A stretch of DNA of 9,584 nucleotides from Rhodobacteraceae bacterium UBA3087. GTDB lineage: Bacteria > Pseudomonadota > Alphaproteobacteria > Rhodobacterales > Rhodobacteraceae. The translations under genes were made by a program, and so were the position numbers. The notes below the pieces were generated by a model. That model had not been told where the DNA came from and ran no database searches. It saw nothing but the letters and a program-made list of their open reading frames with translations. Below, piece by piece: positions 6,157-9,584 of this stretch (its first letter is position 1; each line of letters opens with the position of its first letter). The stretch covers positions 1 through 9,584 of the forward strand of contig DFBF01000061.1 in assembly GCA_002367285.1 (NCBI GenBank). The letters run 5' to 3'.

Positions 6157-6426
6157 TTAGCGGCGCAGGCCCAGGCGTTGGATCAGGTCCTGGTAGCGGG
6201 CCTCATCCTTGGAACGCGCATAGTCCAGCAGCTTGCGACGTGTGGCGACCATTTTCAGAAGGCCACGGCGACCGTGGTTGTCCTTCTTGTGGGTCTTGAA
6301 GTGTTCGGTCAGGGTCGCAATGCGCGACGACAGAATGGCGACCTGAACTTCGGGCGAACCGGTGTCGCCTTCCTTGGTCGCGAATTCTTTCATGAGCCGT
6401 GCTTTTTCTTCGGGCGTAATCGACAT
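6157..6426 (-). CDS. rpsO: 30S ribosomal protein S15
   Basis: S15 is a primary binding protein of 16S rRNA in the central domain (platform) of the 30S subunit. The 89-residue product has the standard family length and signature: MSITPEEKARLMKEFATKEGD at the N-terminus, then GSPEVQVAILSSRI, LTEHFKTHKKDNHGRRGLL and DYARSKDEARYQDLIQRLGLRR in separate helices. The ATG at 6426 has an aaaggag site seven bases upstream. The frame stays open further upstream but that part is not S15. In many bacteria rpsO directly precedes pnp; here pnp lies 1.6 kb downstream, behind three hairpins and a membrane gene cluster. Confidence 0.98.
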   Translation of the reverse strand: MSITPEEKARLMKEFATKEGDTGSPEVQVAILSSRIATLTEHFKTHKKDNHGRRGLLKMVATRRKLLDYARSKDEARYQDLIQRLGLRR

Positions 6427-6770
6427 CGGGGTCTCCTTTGACGTTAAAAGTTGATGGCGCAAGCCGGGATGTCGTCCAGCAAGGTCCGTGGAGGTGCCCG
6501 CCAGAGAATCCAGCGGACGCGTGCGTATAGGAGAAAATCGGCGGGAAGGAAAGGAAAAAGGCGCAAGTGCCCCGTGGTCGATTCGACCCACACAGGCCGG
6601 GAACATCGTTGTGCGGGCGTCTCAGGCGGCTGATTGCACCCTTTCAGGAAACAGTGAGCCAGGGTGTGTGTAAATGTTTATGAAAATTGCAAATGTTGCC
6701 AGTTTCTTGCCTGGGGACAGGTGGTGTCATAAGTTCTGCACAATATTTTCACGGGGCATTGGAGGGTCAG
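6427..6770. other. Divergent intergenic region between rpsO and the first RTX gene
   Basis: No gene is visible in these 344 bases. The left part must hold the rpsO promoter. A 13-base palindrome (ggtcga, t, tcgacc, 6576-6588) lies near its middle. The right part (6661-6760) is A/T-rich compared with the flanking genes and has a direct repeat of aaatgtt (6672-6678 and 6691-6697). It should hold the promoter of the RTX gene at 6771, but no convincing -35/-10 pair was found. Confidence 0.4.
6524..6552 (-). promoter_or_regulatory. Weak candidate promoter for rpsO
   Basis: On the - strand TTTCCT (6547-6552), a 17-base spacer and TATACG (6524-6529) give a partial sigma-70 match, about 100 bases upstream of the rpsO ATG. 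The -10 box is fair and the -35 box poor, so this is only a suggestion. Confidence 0.3.
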
Positions 6771-7571
6771 ATGGCCGGGATATTTCTATTGATGAGCATG
6801 CTGCTGGTCGGCGTCACGATGGATGCGTTCAGCGGCTCGGATGACTCGGATGGCGCGGACAATAATCCGGACAACGCCCGGGACCTGGAAGGAACCGCAG
6901 GCGATGACACGCTGACCGGTGGCGCGGGGGATGATGACATCCAGGCCGATGCGGGCAATGACCTGCTGCAAGGCTATGGCGGTGACGATTTCCTGCACGG
7001 TGGGTCCGGCGATGACACCCTGGAAGCTGGTGTTGGCGATGACCTGTTGGTCGGCGGCGACGGGAATGACCTGTTGGACGGGCAGGGCGGCGCGGACCGT
7101 GTGTTTGGCAATGACGGAAGTGATGTGATTTACGGCGCTGGCGGCGCAGATTTTCTGTCCGGCGGGGCGGGGGATGACATTCTGTACGGTCCCGCAGGCA
7201 CCTTTGGCGCGCTCAGCACGATCGACAATGACGAAGGCGACATTATCCACGGCAATGAAGGTAACGATTCCATCGGCTTGGGCAATGACGACCAGGGCAC
7301 CGGTGGCGCGGGCGAAGACACGTTCATTCTGGGCACCTGGACCCAGGACGGGCATGAAAGCATCATCCAAGATTATGATCCCGCCGAGGACCAAATTGTT
7401 GTGCTCTATGACCCCGAAGACACGCCGCCGGAAGCAATCGTTGCCGTCCAGATTGATGGTGATGATACCTTGATCTGGATCGACAGCGTGATTGTGGGAC
7501 GTGTGATAGGTCAGCACGTTCTTCTGTCAGACATCACCTTTACGGCGACGGATCTTCACGACGGGACCTAA
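6771..7571 (+). CDS. Acidic RTX beta-roll calcium-binding protein, 266 residues
   Basis: The protein begins with a short hydrophobic stretch (residues 3-17) with no Lys or Arg before it, then an acidic Asp/Ser region (18-40). Eleven contiguous RTX nonapeptides of the GGxGxDxhx type (41-139) follow. These repeats fold as a calcium-binding beta-roll, normally outside the cell. After an insert comes a further repeat (GNEGNDSIG 161-169). The C-terminal module has EDTFILGTW (182-190), SIIQDYDPAEDQIVVLYDP and DDTLIWIDSVIVGRVIG (231-247), which resembles the end domain of many type I-secreted RTX proteins. The ATG at 6771 was chosen for its ggaggg site at 6761-6766; an in-frame ATG at 6687 has none. 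The protein has no Lys and no Cys. Its function is unknown: adhesion, matrix or surface-layer roles are guesses. Confidence 0.8.
   Translation: MAGIFLLMSMLLVGVTMDAFSGSDDSDGADNNPDNARDLEGTAGDDTLTGGAGDDDIQADAGNDLLQGYGGDDFLHGGSGDDTLEAGVGDDLLVGGDGNDLLDGQGGADRVFGNDGSDVIYGAGGADFLSGGAGDDILYGPAGTFGALSTIDNDEGDIIHGNEGNDSIGLGNDDQGTGGAGEDTFILGTWTQDGHESIIQDYDPAEDQIVVLYDPEDTPPEAIVAVQIDGDDTLIWIDSVIVGRVIGQHVLLSDITFTATDLHDGT
6891..7187 (+). repeat. Eleven tandem RTX nonapeptide repeats
   Basis: Eleven 27-base units encode nine-residue repeats, from GTAGDDTLT to GGAGDDILY, without a gap. Asp at position 6 is kept in every unit, so all should be able to take part in calcium binding. The DNA copies are diverged, so this is an old protein repeat and not a recent duplication. 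Confidence 0.88.
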
Positions 7572-7580
7572 GCGGTCAGG

Positions 7581-7880
7581 TCAGTTTGAACCATTCACCT
7601 TCAGCTGATCGATGATCTGCTGCGCCCAGTCCCCCAGCACGGGGATAAAGTCGATCGACCCCAGCATGCGCACCACCAGCGCGACCAGGATCGTGGCACC
7701 CAGCACTGACCCCAGGCCAAAGGCCAGGCCGCGATAAAGCTGGAACATACCCAGTTTCCACAGGCTGTCATGCAGGCGGATGAAGCGATGGGTATTCATC
7801 TGCGCGACCTCTTCGCGCAGGGCGCGAACCTCGGTTGTCAGATCCGGGTCTGGGCGGTCGTCTGTGGCTGTCTCGCTCAT
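7581..7880 (-). CDS. DUF5665-like small membrane protein
   Basis: The 99 residues start with a charged N-terminus and a short predicted helix (about 14-28, TTEVRALREEVAQM). A conserved-looking block then follows: HRFIRLHDSLWKL (31-43), a membrane helix with LAFGLGSVLGATILVALVV (52-70), and FIPVLGDWAQQIIDQL (78-93). This pattern (short basic segment, LxxGLG-G-T/IL helix, then P-x-x-G helix) is what I know from the DUF5665 family; its function is unknown. The ATG at 7880 has an aggga site just upstream. The gene lies between the two RTX genes on the opposite strand, converging on the first with only nine bases between stops and diverging from the second. Confidence 0.7.
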   Translation of the reverse strand: MSETATDDRPDPDLTTEVRALREEVAQMNTHRFIRLHDSLWKLGMFQLYRGLAFGLGSVLGATILVALVVRMLGSIDFIPVLGDWAQQIIDQLKVNGSN

Positions 7881-8006
7881 GTCTGTCCCTGTTAATATTT
7901 GCGCAACTTGTTGTTAAGGTTGAATTGTTCCCAGAATTCATTAGGGAAAACAACCAGCCCTGTTATCATCCTAAGCTGCGAAATTGGGTGTTGCAAGGTG
8001 GTCGCC
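7881..8006. promoter_or_regulatory. A/T-rich divergent promoter region between the DUF5665 and second RTX genes
   Basis: These 126 bases separate two divergent starts (7880 and 8007) and are clearly richer in A/T than the genes, particularly from 7891 to 7985. Both promoters must be here or nearby, but no clear box pair was found. A small palindrome, ttgcgcaa, lies at 7899-7906. The ribosome site of the right-hand gene is aaggtgg at 7995-8001. Confidence 0.4.
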
Positions 8007-9527
8007 ATGATGTATGGTTTCTTGTTGTTGGGGCTGTTGCCTCTTATTTTCATGTCGGATTTGTTCGACGGCTCAGCCGAAGCTGAGACCGAGGAGGAAG
8101 ACGATATCGCGTTGGATGACAATTCGGGCATCCTGTCGGACATGGCGTCGTCCAGCGGGGATTTCACGGATCTCTTCGGCGATGAAAACCGGGGTGCCAC
8201 AGCGCCGCAAATCGATCCTGCGCCGCAAACTGATCCCGAGCTGGACCCTGGGACCGATCCTGACCCTGAGGTCGACCCTGACCTTGCGCCGCCGCCCCCG
8301 CCTGTGGCCGAAATGCCGGATGTGGCGGCCCAATCCGATGACCCGGACGATCCTGACAATGAGGTGCTAAAGCCCGTTGAAGACGACGACCAACCGCCAG
8401 AGGACCCCAACCCGCCGGTGGACCCGGATGATGTGTTGAAGCCGGACGATAGTGATGGCGAACCGCCCGCTGAGCCGGGCGAAGAGCCGGACAATGTGCT
8501 GGCCCCGCTCGATGAGACCGGCGAAGACCTGCCTCAGGACGGAACCTTGGTTGAACAGGGCGTGATGCGCGATGGCGATGCAACGGCAGGCTTGCCGGAG
8601 TTCGAATACTTCGTGGATGACACCCAGGATCAGGTCGGCACCGATGGCGCAGACGATATCAGCCTGGAAGACGACGGTCTTGACGGCACCGGCGAAGGTG
8701 AATTGTCCGACTGGCACGGCACGCCGTTGGTGAAAACGCCGGGTGATCTGAACGTCGTCGATGGCGGCGCTGGTGACGATGTGATCTCGACCGGAGACGA
8801 GGCGGCGTATGCCTTCGGAGGCGCTGGTGACGACGACATCACCGTTGGTGAAGGTGCTGCCGCCGTGTTTGGCGGGGATGGCGAGGACGTCATCACAGGG
8901 GGCGACGGCGATGCGGCCTATCTGGATGGCGGCGCAGGTGATGATGTGATCCAGGGCGGCGACGCGGATGAAATCATCAAAGGCGGCGTTCATGTGGATG
9001 GCACGGGCGAAAGCGACGATGACGTGATCGACGGCGGCGCGGGCAACGACGACATCAGCGGTGGCTTGGGTGCGGATGATCTGTCAGGTGGCGACGGTGA
9101 CGATGTAATCGACCACAAGGGCGTTGTGGATGAAGATTCCGGTGCGGAACGCGATGCGTTCGACGACCACGTGGACAACGAAGCGGACACGCTGGACGGC
9201 GGCGCTGGCGATGACACGCTGGTGTTTGACCGCGCTGACACAGCCACTGGCGGCGAGGGTAGCGACGTGTTCTGGCTGTATTTCGACGAGGTCAGCGGAA
9301 CGGGCCACGCCGAGGTCACGGATTTCGAAACCGGCGAAGATTTCCTGCGGGTGCAGTTGAACCCCGACCTGACTCACGGCGATATCATCATGGACGTGCA
9401 TCCGTCCGAGGATGGGATGGATGGCGTGGTGACGGTGAATGGCGACGTGGTTGCTGTGCTGGCCGGTTCACCCGACGCGACAACGGCAGACGTCTATGTT
9501 GAGGTGCGTGAGGACGTGTTCCGCTGA
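8007..9527 (+). CDS. Acidic RTX beta-roll calcium-binding protein with proline-rich linker, 506 residues
   Basis: The N-terminus has a short hydrophobic stretch (residues 3-16, YGFLLLGLLPLIF) with no basic residue before it, then SDLFDGS and an acidic region. Residues 66-180 are a Pro/Asp/Glu-rich linker with PPPPP at 95-99. RTX repeats lie at about 253-325, 343-369 and 398-422, broken by inserts at 326-342 and 370-397. The C-terminal module has SDVFWLYF (419-426), VTDFETGEDFLRVQL (437-451) and VVTVNGDVVAVLAG (474-487), similar in order to the end of the other RTX protein. The double ATG at 8007/8010 follows an aaggtgg site; an earlier in-frame ATG at 7899 lacks support. It is probably exported and binds calcium; the exact role is unknown. 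Confidence 0.8.
   Translation: MMYGFLLLGLLPLIFMSDLFDGSAEAETEEEDDIALDDNSGILSDMASSSGDFTDLFGDENRGATAPQIDPAPQTDPELDPGTDPDPEVDPDLAPPPPPVAEMPDVAAQSDDPDDPDNEVLKPVEDDDQPPEDPNPPVDPDDVLKPDDSDGEPPAEPGEEPDNVLAPLDETGEDLPQDGTLVEQGVMRDGDATAGLPEFEYFVDDTQDQVGTDGADDISLEDDGLDGTGEGELSDWHGTPLVKTPGDLNVVDGGAGDDVISTGDEAAYAFGGAGDDDITVGEGAAAVFGGDGEDVITGGDGDAAYLDGGAGDDVIQGGDADEIIKGGVHVDGTGESDDDVIDGGAGNDDISGGLGADDLSGGDGDDVIDHKGVVDEDSGAERDAFDDHVDNEADTLDGGAGDDTLVFDRADTATGGEGSDVFWLYFDEVSGTGHAEVTDFETGEDFLRVQLNPDLTHGDIIMDVHPSEDGMDGVVTVNGDVVAVLAGSPDATTADVYVEVREDVFR
8358..8531 (+). repeat. Three imperfect linker repeats around VLKP
   Basis: Within the acidic linker, VLKP, VLKP and VLAP occur at residues 120-123, 143-146 and 164-167, each after an Asp/Asn/Glu-containing run and followed by an acidic Pro-rich tail. 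The unit length is about 21-23 residues. The DNA copies are diverged. Confidence 0.5.
8763..9272 (+). repeat. RTX repeat region with alternating degenerate units and inserts
   Basis: Residues 253-422 hold canonical nonapeptides such as GGAGDDVIS, GGAGDDDIT, GGDGEDVIT, GGAGDDVIQ, GGAGNDDIS and GGDGDDVID. In residues 253-306 each canonical unit is followed by one in which the Asp at position 6 is Ala (266-268 AAY, 284-286 AAA, 303-305 AAY). Two inserts of about 17 and 28 residues interrupt the array. Confidence 0.75.
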
Positions 9528-9528
9528 A

Positions 9529-9546
9529 CCCGCGCCTTGGCGCGGG
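9529..9546 (+). other. Hairpin directly after the second RTX gene
   Basis: Eight-base arms (cccgcgcc 9529-9536 and ggcgcggg 9539-9546) are separated by two bases and begin one base after the stop codon. There is no T tract, so it is not a standard intrinsic terminator. It could be a 3'-end stabilising structure. Confidence 0.5.
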
Positions 9547-9584
9547 CCACGCCCAACGGGAGGAGACCCGGCAGGGTCGATGGC

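Noticed and set aside
6687..6770. Upstream extension of the first RTX protein to an ATG at 6687
   Set aside because: No ribosome site, and the added residues do not look like a signal. The ATG at 6771 has ggaggg at ideal spacing and opens the hydrophobic segment that the second RTX protein also has.
6891..7187. CRISPR-like or recent DNA tandem repeat
   Set aside because: The 27-base periodicity is the codon image of RTX nonapeptides; the DNA units are diverged and lie in frame within a gene.
8073..8583. Minus-strand open frames opposite the second RTX gene
   Set aside because: They are mirror images of the Asp/Pro/Gly codon pattern, with no ribosome site and low-complexity Arg/Ser-rich products.
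9561..9584. Possible ribosome site (gggaggaga) and ATG at 9580 for a further + strand gene
   Set aside because: Only five bases of coding sequence would remain in the window and the spacing is long, so it cannot be supported.

Overview
The window looks like a chromosomal segment from a marine alphaproteobacterium, most likely Rhodobacterales (roseobacter type). The basis is GC-rich DNA, the close match of the serA, pnp and rpsO products to that group as I know it, and acidic RTX beta-roll proteins, which are common there. This placement is inference. No mobile element, tRNA, rRNA or CRISPR array was seen.

Left part (1-2312, + strand): the 3' end of serA (serine biosynthesis, ACT domain), a structured 3' region ending in a strong intrinsic terminator, then a tightly spaced set: a 78-residue two-helix membrane protein, a PPP-family metallophosphatase, and an unrecognised reading frame that overlaps the phosphatase stop. 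That last frame is interrupted by an in-phase TGA and an in-phase TAG, so it is either a decayed gene or survives only as its 183-residue 3' part.

Middle (2385-6426, - strand): the rpsO-pnp locus, read right to left. rpsO (ribosomal protein S15) is followed by three perfect hairpins, the last with a T tract. Then comes a compact three-gene membrane cluster (PH-domain protein plus two small multi-helix proteins), then pnp (polynucleotide phosphorylase) with two hairpins in its leader and an intrinsic terminator. rpsO and pnp are usually neighbours and linked in regulation; here a membrane cluster with its own likely promoter sits between them.

Right part (6771-9527): two + strand genes for very acidic calcium-binding RTX proteins of 266 and 506 residues. 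They share one layout: a short hydrophobic N-terminus without basic residues, an acidic stretch, a nonapeptide beta-roll and a similar C-terminal module. A DUF5665-like membrane protein gene lies between them on the opposite strand. This paired RTX locus is the most unusual part of the window.
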